Source: Hyphomicrobiales bacterium (GTDB taxonomy: Bacteria > Pseudomonadota > Alphaproteobacteria > Rhizobiales > Xanthobacteraceae). From it: a DNA stretch of 64,000 nt. The notes beneath the pieces are model-generated. The model made no database searches. It was not told where the DNA came from and saw only the letters and a list, made by a program, of their open reading frames with translations. Location: positions 1 through 64,000 of the forward strand of contig JAFKKG010000009.1 in assembly GCA_017305715.1 (NCBI GenBank). The letters run 5' to 3'. A program made the position numbers and the translations under genes. Within the stretch, counting starts at the first letter, position 1; every line of letters starts with the position of its first letter. This document shows positions 18,278 to 27,149 of the stretch, one piece after another.

Positions 18278-20139
18278 TTGCGCTGCGCATCCGGTTTGAA
18301 CCACCATGTCTCCGGCAAATAACCCGTCAACGCGATGGTTGCAGGCCGTTCTATCCGATTCCATCGCGCGATCCATTGCTCGGCGACGTTAAACACCGGG
18401 ATAGCGTAGAAGCCGGACATCAGGGCCCGGTCCAGCGCCCGCACCGCCGAGACGAATTCGGGCCGCTCGCGCGCCTCCAAAAGGGCGGCGATCATGGCGT
18501 CGATCGCCGGGTCCCGCGCGCCCATATAGTTGCGGGTACCCGGGATATCGGCGGCCTGGCTGCCCCAGTAGAACGACTGCTCGTTGCCGGGCGAGAGCGA
18601 CTGATCCCAGCGGTTCTGGATCATGTCGAATTCATAGCCGAGCCGGCGCTGGTCGAATTGCACGGGATCGACGGCGCGCACGCTGGCGTCGATCCCGGCG
18701 CGCTTGAGGTCCCTGGTGTAAGCCAAGGCGATCCGTTCCTGATCGCGCGTGGTGACGAGAATCTCGAAGGTGAAGGGTGTTTTCGTTGCGCGCCGGCGCA
18801 GCACGTTGCCTTCGAGATCGTAGCCGGCTTCGGACAGCAGGGCGAGGGCGGCCCGCAGCGCGGCGCGGTCGCGGCCCGAACCATCGCTGACGGGCAGGCG
18901 GAAGCTGCCATCGAGAATATCGCGCGGAATTTCTGCAAGGTAAGGCTTCAACAATGCGCGCTCGCGATCGTCAGCGGCGCGGCCGTAGGCGGATAATTCC
19001 GAACCGGCAAAGAAGCCTCCGGCGCGCGTATAGAGGCCGAAGAAATAGTTGCGGTTGATCCATTCGAAATCGAACAGCAGCGTCAGCGCCCGCCGCACCC
19101 GGACGTCGGAAAATAGCGGACGCCTCGTGTTGAACACCAGATACTCCGACGGCTGCGGCATCCCGGGCTTGATGATATCGCGGATCAAATCGCCACTGCG
19201 GGCGGCCGGGAAATCATAGCCCTCGTGCCAGCGCAGCGGTTCGGTCTCGTTGCGGAAGTCGTAGAGCCCGCGCTTGAAGGCTTCGAACTGGCCGTTGGAT
19301 TCGCGGTAGTAGTCGATCCGGACCTCGTCGAAATTCCACAGGCCCCGGTTCACCGGCAGATCGCGGCCCCAATAATCGGGATTGCGCGTCAGCGAGACGC
19401 TGGCGCCCGGACGCACGGCGCTGACGCGATAGGGGCCGGAACCGACCGGTCCCGTCATCGTGGTTTCCTCGAACGTTTCGGGATCGACCGCATGCTTTGG
19501 CAACACCGGCATCAGGCCGAGGATCAGCGGCAGTTCGCGGTCACTGGCGCCACCGAAATCGAACCGTACGGTGAGCGGATCGGGCGCTTCGGCCCTGGCG
19601 ACCTTGGCGTAATACTGGCGGTGGTTAGGGCGGCCGCGGTCGCGCAGCAACGCCCATGAAAACAACACGTCCTCAGCCGTCACCGGCTTGCCGTCCGAGA
19701 ACCGCGCCCGGGGATCGAGGCGGAACGTGACGTAGCTCCTGGCGTCATCGGTCTCGACGCTTCTGGCCAGCAGCCCATAGAGCGTGAACGCCTCGTCATT
19801 GCCCCGGCTCATCAGGCTCTCGACGACGTAGCCGCGGATTTGTTGAACGGCGAGACCGCGGACGATGAAGGGATTGAGGCTGTCGAAGGTTCCGAGCATG
19901 CCCCAGACCAGCCGGCCGCCCTTCGGGGCATCCGGCCGGGCGTAGGGCATCCGGGCAAAATCGGCCGGCAAGGCCGGCGCGCCATGCATGGCGATGGCGT
20001 AGCTTTCGGCGGCCTCGGCCTTGTCAGCGAGTGCAACCGGCAACATTCCGAGCACAAGCGCGCTGCAGCCAAGGATACCAAGCCGGATACGTCGAAAGGC
20101 TACCATCGGCACGCGCGGATTTGATTCGGGATTGGTCAC
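18274..20139 (-). CDS. Family 5 extracellular solute-binding protein (YejA-like)
   Basis: Protein of 621 residues. An N-terminal signal region ends near ADKAEAAES. The body shows family 5 peptide-receptor features: GTFDSLNPFIVRG, SDGKPVTAEDVLFSWALL, GSGPYRV, NPDYWGRDLPVN and VRRALTLLFDFEWIN. The length and the RDLPVNRGLWNFDEVR stretch fit the YejA branch, which binds peptides or microcin-like substrates for an ABC importer. The yejB/E/F permease and ATPase genes are not adjacent. Its stop codon overlaps the adenylate-forming gene. Confidence 0.88.
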   Translation of the reverse strand: MTNPESNPRVPMVAFRRIRLGILGCSALVLGMLPVALADKAEAAESYAIAMHGAPALPADFARMPYARPDAPKGGRLVWGMLGTFDSLNPFIVRGLAVQQIRGYVVESLMSRGNDEAFTLYGLLARSVETDDARSYVTFRLDPRARFSDGKPVTAEDVLFSWALLRDRGRPNHRQYYAKVARAEAPDPLTVRFDFGGASDRELPLILGLMPVLPKHAVDPETFEETTMTGPVGSGPYRVSAVRPGASVSLTRNPDYWGRDLPVNRGLWNFDEVRIDYYRESNGQFEAFKRGLYDFRNETEPLRWHEGYDFPAARSGDLIRDIIKPGMPQPSEYLVFNTRRPLFSDVRVRRALTLLFDFEWINRNYFFGLYTRAGGFFAGSELSAYGRAADDRERALLKPYLAEIPRDILDGSFRLPVSDGSGRDRAALRAALALLSEAGYDLEGNVLRRRATKTPFTFEILVTTRDQERIALAYTRDLKRAGIDASVRAVDPVQFDQRRLGYEFDMIQNRWDQSLSPGNEQSFYWGSQAADIPGTRNYMGARDPAIDAMIAALLEARERPEFVSAVRALDRALMSGFYAIPVFNVAEQWIARWNRIERPATIALTGYLPETWWFKPDAQRK

Positions 20140-20386
20140 CAGCGAGCTTTATCATAGGCGTTACCATCACCTGACATAGCCCTCGGCCGCGGACGGGGAC
20201 CGCAGCCAAAAATGCCTGTTGGCATTGATCTTTTCGTCCGCCGCTGTATTGAAGGCGTGCAATTGGCCAAGGTGGTGGCGCCAGTCACGTATCCGCCTCA
20301 ATTGACTAGGAGACAGCCGCCCAAACGGCTAGGTGTCGGTGCCTGCAGCGGTTTCGGGCGCTCCCGTTCAGAAAGGGTTTTCCGCA

Positions 20387-21211
20387 ATGAATTTCCGTAT
20401 CTTGGCCGCGTCGATCCGGCCGCATGGGCGGGTTTCCGCCTTGTTGGCGGCAACGGCACTGTCCGCGACGTTGCTCGCCTCGGGCGCGCTGGCCCAAACC
20501 CCGGCACCGGCCCCTGGCGCCCCGGCACCGGCCCCGAAGGCTGCGCCCAAGGCGGCCCCGAAGGCGGCTCCCAAGGCTCCCGCGCCCGCCGCTCAGGCGC
20601 CGCCCGCGGCAGCCGGTGCTCCGGCCGCAGCCGCCGCCCAACCTCCGGAACAACAGGTTCAGCTGATCTATGCGCCCTGGACCAAGTTCTGCCTCAAAGG
20701 CCAGGACGCTGGCGCCAAGCAGGTCTGCTTCACCGGCAAGGACGGGCGCATCGAGTCCGGCCAGCCGGTCATCGCGGCCGTCGTCATCGAGCCCGAAGGC
20801 GAGCCGAAGAAGATTCTGCGCGTGACGCTGCCGCTCGGCATGCAACTCGTGCACGGCACCCGCGTCATCGTCGATGCCAACCCGCCGCAGCAGAGCCCCT
20901 ATGTGATCTGCTTCCAGAACGGCTGCATGTCGGACTACGAAATCACCCCGGAATTGTTGGCCAATATGAAAAAGGGCCAGAATCTGGTGGTTCAGGCCAT
21001 CAACTCCAACGGCGCACCGCTGACGCTGCCGCTGCCGCTGGCCGAGTTCGCCAAGGCGTATGACGGTCCGCCGACCGACCCGAAGGTATTCGAGGAAACC
21101 CAGAAGAAGCTCCAGGAAGAGCTGCAGAAGCGGGCCGAAGAACAGCGCAAGAAGCTGGAAGACGCCCAGAAGGCCGGTGGCGGCGCTCCCGCCAATCCGG
21201 CTGCCAAGTAA
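20387..21211 (+). CDS. Invasion-associated locus B (IalB) family protein
   Basis: Protein of 274 residues. The start at 20387 (MNFRILAASI) has AAAGGG about eight bases upstream. A signal peptide ends near ASGALA-QTP. Residues about 38-85 are a low-complexity Pro/Ala/Lys linker. The IalB domain follows (PWTKFCLKG..., KQVCFTGKDGR, VTLPLGMQLVHGTRV, PYVICFQNGCMSDYEI), with four conserved Cys likely paired in the periplasm. The tail is a charged helix predicted as coiled coil. The family was named in Bartonella but is common in free-living Rhizobiales. A strong terminator follows. Confidence 0.92.
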   Translation: MNFRILAASIRPHGRVSALLAATALSATLLASGALAQTPAPAPGAPAPAPKAAPKAAPKAAPKAPAPAAQAPPAAAGAPAAAAAQPPEQQVQLIYAPWTKFCLKGQDAGAKQVCFTGKDGRIESGQPVIAAVVIEPEGEPKKILRVTLPLGMQLVHGTRVIVDANPPQQSPYVICFQNGCMSDYEITPELLANMKKGQNLVVQAINSNGAPLTLPLPLAEFAKAYDGPPTDPKVFEETQKKLQEELQKRAEEQRKKLEDAQKAGGGAPANPAAK

Positions 21212-21231
21212 CCGCGGTCATCGCGACAAAC

Positions 21232-21261
21232 AAAAAGGCGCCCCGGTTCGGGCGCCTTTTT
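21232..21261 (+). terminator. Rho-independent terminator of the IalB gene
   Basis: AAAAAGGCGCCC / GGGCGCCTTTTT has a six-base loop and a T-run. It stands 20 bases after the ialB-like stop and is symmetrical, so it also serves the convergent hspQ. Confidence 0.9.
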
Positions 21262-21295
21262 CGTTGGGATCGAGCTTCCAGTCTGGTCGGGGCTT

Positions 21296-21628
21296 CTAGT
21301 TCAACGAGGGATTGCGGGGGCGATAGCCGCCGGACTTGTCCTTGATGAAGATCTCGGCGACCTGCGAATGCCGGATCGGTTCGCCGGAATCGTCGGGCAG
21401 CAGGTTCTGCTCGGAGACGTAGGCGACATATTCGGACTCCGAATTCTCCGCCAGCAGGTGATAGAACGGCTGGTCCTTGTGCGGCCGGACGTTCTCGGGG
21501 ATCGACAACCACCATTCCTCGGTATTGTTGAATTCCGGATCGATGTCGAAAATCACGCCCCGGAATGAAAACACCCGGTGGCGGACGATCTGCCCGATCT
21601 GAAATTTGGCGGTGCGCGCTTTAATCAT
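21296..21628 (-). CDS. hspQ: Heat shock protein HspQ (YccV-like, hemimethylated-DNA-binding fold)
   Basis: Protein of 110 residues. It carries the family signature: FQIGQIVRHRVFSFRGVIFDIDPEF, then EEWW, then QPFYHLLAENSE and YVAYVSEQNL. HspQ is a specificity-enhancing factor for Lon in enterobacteria; the alphaproteobacterial role is inferred. It is convergent with the IalB gene. Confidence 0.92.
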   Translation of the reverse strand: MIKARTAKFQIGQIVRHRVFSFRGVIFDIDPEFNNTEEWWLSIPENVRPHKDQPFYHLLAENSESEYVAYVSEQNLLPDDSGEPIRHSQVAEIFIKDKSGGYRPRNPSLN

Positions 21629-21751
21629 ACCTCGTCGAATAGACCATCATTGTGGCCGATGCTAGGGGCAAATGGTTGAATTAACTCTACGGTCCGGCTG
21701 GAATATCCCCCGCCAGAGCCCGGAAAACACTTACGAAATGACCGCCGCCGC

Positions 21752-22705
21752 ATGGCTGATATCCTCAATCTGGCAATCCCCTATTTCGGCGTGATCTTCA
21801 TCGGCTTTGCCTGCGGCAAGACCCGCGGGCTGCCGGAGGCGGGCCTCGCCTGGATGAATTTCTTCCTGCTCTACGTCTCGCTGCCGGCCCTGATGTTCGG
21901 CATCATGGCCAAGACGCCGTTTTCGGAACTCAACAATCCACCGTTCCTGATCGCGACCTCGCTCGGGACCGTGAGCGCCTTCATCCTGGCCATGATCACC
22001 GGCCGCGTCATCGGCGACCTGTCGCTGCGCAAGGCGACCCTCGCAGGGCTATCGGGCGCCTATGGCAATATCGGCTACATGGGCCCGGGACTGGCGCTGG
22101 CCGTGCTCGGCTCCAAGGCGTCGGCGCCGACCGCGCTGATTTTCTGCTGCGACAGCATCTTCCTGTTTTCGATCGTGCCGATCCTGATCGCGTTCACCGA
22201 TCGCGAACATCGCTCGCTGCTGCACACGTTCGGCATCGTGGTGCGGCAGATCGTGCTGAACCCGCTGATCATGTCAGCCGGCGCCGGCGCGCTCGCCGCC
22301 GGCTTGCATTTTCGCCCGCCCGTCGCGATCGACAACACGCTGACCTTCCTGCAGAACGCGGCGGCGCCGACGGCGCTGTTCGTGCTCGGCGTCACCGTCG
22401 CGTTGCGCCCGTTCGATCGGGTGCCCTGGGAGGTGCCGGGCGTGATCGCGGTCAAGCTGTTGATCCATCCCTTGATCGTGTTCGGCCTGATGCTGCTGTT
22501 CGGGCCGTTCGCGCAGCCCTGGGCGGCGACCGCGGTGCTGATGGCCGCGCTGCCGCCGGCGCTCAACGTGTTTGTCATCGCGCGGCAGAACAACACCTGG
22601 ATCGAGCCGGCGTCGGTCGCCGTGCTGATCGGCACCTTCGCGTCCGTCGTCACGCTGACCGGCGTGATGTGGCTGATCCAGAGCGGCCGGCTGGCGCTGC
22701 CGTGA
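21752..22705 (+). CDS. AEC family auxin-efflux-type transporter
   Basis: Protein of 317 residues with about ten hydrophobic segments. It shows the AEC signatures: IPYFGVIFIGFACG, LPALMFGIMAKTPF, GAYGNIGYMGPGLAL, the central loop, then QNAAAPTALFVLGVTV and LPPALNVFVIARQN. Members export carboxylates or auxin-like compounds. The substrate cannot be assigned here. It ends 19 bases before the convergent GNAT gene. Confidence 0.9.
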   Translation: MADILNLAIPYFGVIFIGFACGKTRGLPEAGLAWMNFFLLYVSLPALMFGIMAKTPFSELNNPPFLIATSLGTVSAFILAMITGRVIGDLSLRKATLAGLSGAYGNIGYMGPGLALAVLGSKASAPTALIFCCDSIFLFSIVPILIAFTDREHRSLLHTFGIVVRQIVLNPLIMSAGAGALAAGLHFRPPVAIDNTLTFLQNAAAPTALFVLGVTVALRPFDRVPWEVPGVIAVKLLIHPLIVFGLMLLFGPFAQPWAATAVLMAALPPALNVFVIARQNNTWIEPASVAVLIGTFASVVTLTGVMWLIQSGRLALP

Positions 22706-22723
22706 AAGCCGGACATGCGTCCA

Positions 22724-23212
22724 TCACTCCAGCGCGGAGAAGGCGGGCGCATAGTCGACACGGCCGGATTGCGAGGGAAGCTGGTTCCCCTGCAACGGCA
22801 GGGCCATGAAATGCGGCCCGGCATAGGGAGAGTCGAAGCCGTCGGCATGATGGATGCTGAAACCGAAGCGCTGGTAATAACCGGGATCGCCGAGGACGAA
22901 GATGCCTGCGTAGCCTTCATTTTTGGCGCGCTTGATCCCTTCCTGAATCAGTGCCGCGGCAATTCCTCGGCGGCGCCAGTCCGAAAGCACGGCCACCGGA
23001 GCGAGCCCGAGCGCAGGAAACGGCGCCGCCATTCTTGAAAACATGACGTGCCCGGTCAGCACACCGCCATCGATCGCGACGAGCGAGATGACCGCGTCGC
23101 CGGCTGCCCGCAATTTTTCAACAAGATCGGCTTCGCCGGTTCCCGGAAATGATGCCAGGAGCAGTTGCCTGACGACGTTGACGTCGGCCGCGGCCTCTTC
23201 GCGGAGGTTCAT
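22724..23212 (-). CDS. GNAT family N-acetyltransferase
   Basis: Protein of 162 residues. The start at 23212 overlaps the UbiH-like stop (ATGA). It has the acetyl-CoA binding fold: ALGLAPVAVLSDWRRRGIAAALIQEGIKRA with the R/Q-x-x-G-x-G/A loop, followed by GDPGYYQRFGFS. It resembles YhbS-type GNATs whose substrate is unknown. Coupling to the FAD monooxygenase is positional only. Confidence 0.87.
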   Translation of the reverse strand: MNLREEAAADVNVVRQLLLASFPGTGEADLVEKLRAAGDAVISLVAIDGGVLTGHVMFSRMAAPFPALGLAPVAVLSDWRRRGIAAALIQEGIKRAKNEGYAGIFVLGDPGYYQRFGFSIHHADGFDSPYAGPHFMALPLQGNQLPSQSGRVDYAPAFSALE

Positions 23213-24420
23213 GGTTTGGCAGCGCTCGATGGCGCTCCCCGCCGCCACGACGGCGCAAGACCCTCGCGCATCGCAAGCCGCCGCAAGGGACCGAACGAGC
23301 CGACCAGATGCAACCCCGCCGCACGCAGCGACTGCACGCCGACGAAATCGCTGAGCAGCGAACGGTTGGCGAGATCGATGGCAAACACCCGGCTCGCCAC
23401 GTCGGGCCGCCGCGCGGATTGATAGCGCGCCAGCACCTGCGGCGCGCCGGGATCTTCGCCAAGCGACATCGCCTGTCCGACGATGTCGGCGATATCAGCG
23501 GCGTCGCGCAATCCCATGTTGAGGCCCTGCGCGCCGATCGGCGGCAGCACATGCGCGGATTCGCCGACCAGCGCCACGCGATGGCTCGCGAATTGTCCTG
23601 GACTCTCGATCGACAGCGGAAACAGATTGCGCCCGGGCTCGACCCTGACGCTGCCGAGAATGGAATGCGATTGCTTCTCCGCGGCCTCGGACAAGTCGTC
23701 GTCGCCGAGCGCCATCAACCGCTGCGCTTCCTTCGCTGCCGAAACCCACACCACGCTGCAGCGGTTGCCGGGCAGGGGCACGAATACGCAAGGCCCCTGC
23801 GGCGTATGAAACTCGGTCGAGATGTTCTTGTGGGGCCGGGAATGGGCGATGTTGAAGGTGAGGGCAGACTGATGCAGGTCGCGCCGCTTGACGTCGATTC
23901 CGGCGGCGTCGCGGGACAGGGACTGGCGTCCGTCGGCGCCGATCACGAGGCGCGCCGTCAGCGTGCCGCCCGCGTTGGTATGGATGGAAACCGATGCGTC
24001 CTGTGGGTCGACCGCGACGGCTTCGTCGTCGAACCGCGTCAGGCCGGAAAGCTCGGCCGCGCGCTCCTCGAGCGCTGCCATCAGCGCCCGGTTGGCGATG
24101 TTGAAGCCGAACTGGTCGAGACCGATTTCCTGCGATGAAAACCGCACCTCCGGCGCCCGGATCAGGCGGCCGGTATCGTCGACCAGCCGCATGGTCTGTA
24201 GCGCCGCGGCCTGACCGGCGCAGCGGCGCCAGACGTCCAGCCGTTCGAGCAGATCGGTGGAGGCGCCGAGCAGCGCCGTGGTGCGGTTATCGCCATAGGG
24301 CGCCCGGCGCGCGAGCAAGGCGGTCTTGGCGCCGGTCTCAGCCAGCGCAATGGCGGCCGTCAGTCCGGCCGGTCCACCGCCGACAACAATGGCGTCATAA
24401 ATTGGCGATGCATCGGTCAT
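23209..24420 (-). CDS. UbiH/UbiF family FAD-dependent monooxygenase
   Basis: Protein of 403 residues. The N-terminal dinucleotide fold is AIVVGGGPAGLTAAIALAETG. The FAD motif GD/GESAHVLPPIGAQGLNMGLRDA lies near the C-terminus. The full length fits the ubiquinone-biosynthesis hydroxylase family (UbiH/UbiF/Coq6), which hydroxylates the benzoquinone ring at the inner membrane. The exact ring position cannot be told from sequence. It heads a two-gene operon with a GNAT. Confidence 0.88.
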   Translation of the reverse strand: MTDASPIYDAIVVGGGPAGLTAAIALAETGAKTALLARRAPYGDNRTTALLGASTDLLERLDVWRRCAGQAAALQTMRLVDDTGRLIRAPEVRFSSQEIGLDQFGFNIANRALMAALEERAAELSGLTRFDDEAVAVDPQDASVSIHTNAGGTLTARLVIGADGRQSLSRDAAGIDVKRRDLHQSALTFNIAHSRPHKNISTEFHTPQGPCVFVPLPGNRCSVVWVSAAKEAQRLMALGDDDLSEAAEKQSHSILGSVRVEPGRNLFPLSIESPGQFASHRVALVGESAHVLPPIGAQGLNMGLRDAADIADIVGQAMSLGEDPGAPQVLARYQSARRPDVASRVFAIDLANRSLLSDFVGVQSLRAAGLHLVGSFGPLRRLAMREGLAPSWRRGAPSSAAKP

Positions 24421-24555
24421 ACTGGAACAATTGCCATTCCCGGCAGCATTTTCAAGCCGTTGACCTCGTTAAATGTTTCCATTGATTTGCGCGGCCGAAC
24501 GCCGCAAGCGCTTGTATGCAAATAGAGTCGATTCCTGATAAGCACTGCCGGAACC

Positions 24556-25293
24556 ATGGACCAGATACCCCAGTCAATATCGCCGGCGGCAACGCGGCCC
24601 ATGCGGATGGCCGCATTGGGCGTGCATGTTTTCACGGCGCTGGGGGCGGGCATCGGCCTGATCGCGCTGCTGGAGGCCGCGCGCGAGCACTGGGCCAACA
24701 TGTTCGCCTGGCTCGGCGTGGCGCTCGTCATCGATGCCGTTGATGGCCCGCTGGCGCGAAAATTCGACGTCGCGCGACTGCAGCCGAACTGGTCGGGGGA
24801 CCTGCTCGACCTCGTCGTCGATTTCGTCACTTACGTTTTCGTTCCGGCTTATGCGATCATCACGGCGAGCGGCATGGTGCTGCCGCTGGCCGCGCCATTG
24901 CTTGGCATCGGCATCGTGACCTCGAGCGCGCTGTATTTTGCCGACCGGCGTATGAAGTCGGCCGACAACCATTTTCGCGGATTTCCGGCGCTGTGGAATG
25001 TCGCGGCGTTCTATCTGTTTCTGCTGCGGCCCTCGCCGGAGCTTGCGACCCTCGCCGTCGTGATCCTGATCGCGCTGACATTCGCGCCGTTCCATGTGCT
25101 GCACCCGATCCGCGTCGTGCGCCTGCGCTGGTTGACCCTGTGGCTGCTGGCCGCGGGCGCGGCACTGGCGGCCTATGCGATTGCTTGCGACTTCGCCGTG
25201 GGAATTCCCGTCACAACAGGACTTTGCGCGATCGCCGCCTACATCTTCGGCAGCGACGCGCTGATCCGGAAACTGAAATCGTTCAAGGCATGA
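24556..25293 (+). CDS. pcs: Phosphatidylcholine synthase
   Basis: Protein of 245 residues, hydrophobic with about eight segments. It carries the CDP-alcohol phosphotransferase motif in the Pcs form: Asp63-Gly64, Ala67-Arg68, Gly81, Asp85, Asp89. The enzyme condenses CDP-diacylglycerol with choline to make phosphatidylcholine, a membrane lipid important for rhizobia on their hosts. The stop overlaps the terC start (ATGATG), so the two membrane proteins are probably translated together. Confidence 0.93.
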   Translation: MDQIPQSISPAATRPMRMAALGVHVFTALGAGIGLIALLEAAREHWANMFAWLGVALVIDAVDGPLARKFDVARLQPNWSGDLLDLVVDFVTYVFVPAYAIITASGMVLPLAAPLLGIGIVTSSALYFADRRMKSADNHFRGFPALWNVAAFYLFLLRPSPELATLAVVILIALTFAPFHVLHPIRVVRLRWLTLWLLAAGAALAAYAIACDFAVGIPVTTGLCAIAAYIFGSDALIRKLKSFKA

Positions 25294-26015
25294 TGGAATT
25301 ACTGACCCGCCCGGAAGCATGGGCAGCGCTGCTGACGTTGACGGCGCTCGAAATCGTCCTCGGCATCGACAACGTCATCTTCCTTTCGGTGATCGTGGCG
25401 CGGCTGCCGCCGGAGCAGGCCAAACGCGCGCGCCAGATCGGCCTGCTGCTGGCGCTGGTGTTCCGCATCCTGTTGCTCAGCATCCTGGTGTGGCTGATCG
25501 GCCTGAAGGATCCGGTCCTGACCGTGAAAGGCCTATCGCTGTCGTGGCGCGACATCATCCTGATCGGCGGCGGCCTGTTCCTGATCGCCAAGGCGACGCA
25601 TGAAATTCATGCCGAGGTCGAGGCTGTTCACGGCGAAGCCGACACGCGGTCGGCAGCGAGCGCGTTTTTCTGGGTGATCATCCAGATCATCATCATCGAT
25701 CTGGTGTTCTCGCTGGATTCGATCATCACCGCGATCGGCATGGCCGAAGATATCGAGATCATGGTTGCCGCTGTCATTATCGCGTGCTTCATCATGTACG
25801 TCTCGTCGGGCCCGGTTTCGCGATTCGTGGCGGAGCATCCGACCACCAAGATGCTGGCGCTGGCGTTCCTGGTGCTGATCGGTGTCGCGCTGGTGGCGGA
25901 CGGATTCAAATTCCATATCCCGCGCGGCTATATCTACTTTGCCATCGTGTTCGCGGCCGCGGTCGAATTGTTCAACGTGCTGGCCCGGCGCAATCGCCGA
26001 AAGGCCGTCAAATAG
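25290..26015 (+). CDS. TerC family integral membrane protein
   Basis: Protein of 241 residues. The start at 25290 overlaps the pcs stop; an upstream open frame is a shadow within pcs. About seven membrane segments are present, with the two acidic family motifs ALEIVLGIDNVIFLS and IDLVFSLDSIITAIGM, thought to handle Mn2+ or other metal ions (TerC/YkoY/Alx). No tellurite operon is nearby. Confidence 0.92.
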   Translation: MMELLTRPEAWAALLTLTALEIVLGIDNVIFLSVIVARLPPEQAKRARQIGLLLALVFRILLLSILVWLIGLKDPVLTVKGLSLSWRDIILIGGGLFLIAKATHEIHAEVEAVHGEADTRSAASAFFWVIIQIIIIDLVFSLDSIITAIGMAEDIEIMVAAVIIACFIMYVSSGPVSRFVAEHPTTKMLALAFLVLIGVALVADGFKFHIPRGYIYFAIVFAAAVELFNVLARRNRRKAVK

Positions 26016-26109
26016 CTGGCTTGCGCCGGCGAGTTGACAATGCGGCAGCGATGGCTTTCGTTTCACATTCAGGGCGGGCGCCCTGGCAATTACCGAGGGA
26101 GAAATCGTC

Positions 26110-27084
26110 ATGACCAAGGCCGTGCGCGTGCACAAGGTGGGGGGGCCGGAAGCCCTGGTGTATGAGAGCGTCGACGTGCCGGCACCGGGCGCGGGCGAGG
26201 TCCGCATCCGCCAGCACGCGGTCGGCCTGAATTTCATCGACGTGTATTACCGCACCGGCCTCTACAAGGCGCCGGGGCTGCCGTTCATCGCCGGCAACGA
26301 GGCGGCGGGCGAGGTGGTGGCGGTCGGGCCCGGAGTCACCAACTTCCATCCCGGCGACCGCGTCGCCTACTATTTCAACCTCGGCGGCTATGCCTCCGAG
26401 CGCGTGATCCCCGCGGACAAGCTGGTCAAATTGCCCGATCACATCACCTACGAGCAGGGCGCCGTGCTGATGCTCAAGGGCCTGACGGTCTGGTACCTGT
26501 TGCACAAGACCTTCAAGGTCGAGCCCGGACATCGCGTGCTGATCCATGCGGCCGCCGGCGGCATCGGCTTGCTCGCCTGCCAATGGGCCAAGGCGCTCGG
26601 CGCGCATGTCATCGGCACCGTCGGTTCGAAGGCCAAGGCCGACCTCGCACTCGCCAATGGCTGCGATCACGTCATCCTCTACAACGAGGAGGATTTTGTT
26701 GCGCGGGTCAAGCAGATCAGCCGCAATGAACTTTGCGACGTCGTCTATGACGGCGTCGGCAAGACCACGTTCCCGGGCTCGCTGTCCTGCCTGCGGCCGC
26801 GGGGTCTGTTCGTGAGTTTTGGCAACGCATCAGGCCCGGTGCCGCCATTCGCGCTCGCCGAACTCAACAACCACGGCTCGCTGTTTGCGACCCGGCCGAA
26901 GCTCAACGACTATGTCAGCACCCGCAAGGAATTGCTGGAGGGCGCCGACACGCTGTTCGCCGCCGTCATCAACGGCAAACTGCACGTGCCGATCAACCAT
27001 GCCTATGCGCTCAAGGACGTCGCCAAGGCGCATATCGAACTGGAGAGCCGGGCGACGACGGGAGCCGCGATCCTGCGGCCCTGA
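26110..27084 (+). CDS. NADPH:quinone oxidoreductase (zeta-crystallin-like MDR)
   Basis: Protein of 324 residues. The N-terminal GroES-like domain (GLNFIDVYYRTGLY, GNEAAGEVVAVGPGV) lacks the zinc ligands of alcohol dehydrogenases. The Rossmann domain has HAAAGGIGLLACQWAKALGA. It reduces quinones with NADPH in the cytoplasm. GAGGGAGAAATCGTC-ATG gives a good ribosome-binding site. Confidence 0.93.
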   Translation: MTKAVRVHKVGGPEALVYESVDVPAPGAGEVRIRQHAVGLNFIDVYYRTGLYKAPGLPFIAGNEAAGEVVAVGPGVTNFHPGDRVAYYFNLGGYASERVIPADKLVKLPDHITYEQGAVLMLKGLTVWYLLHKTFKVEPGHRVLIHAAAGGIGLLACQWAKALGAHVIGTVGSKAKADLALANGCDHVILYNEEDFVARVKQISRNELCDVVYDGVGKTTFPGSLSCLRPRGLFVSFGNASGPVPPFALAELNNHGSLFATRPKLNDYVSTRKELLEGADTLFAAVINGKLHVPINHAYALKDVAKAHIELESRATTGAAILRP

Positions 27085-27104
27085 TTTTGGCCCTAGGAAA
27101 AAGC

Positions 27105-27131
27105 GTCGTCCCGGCTCAAGGCCGGGACGAC
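27105..27131. terminator. GTCGTCCCGGC hairpin after quinone oxidoreductase
   Basis: An 11-bp perfect stem, GTCGTCCCGGC / GCCGGGACGAC, with a 5-base loop lies between two convergent genes. The word is a common Bradyrhizobium intergenic palindrome. It probably ends transcription from both sides. Confidence 0.6.
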
Positions 27132-27149
27132 GACAGACGACAGATAGAG

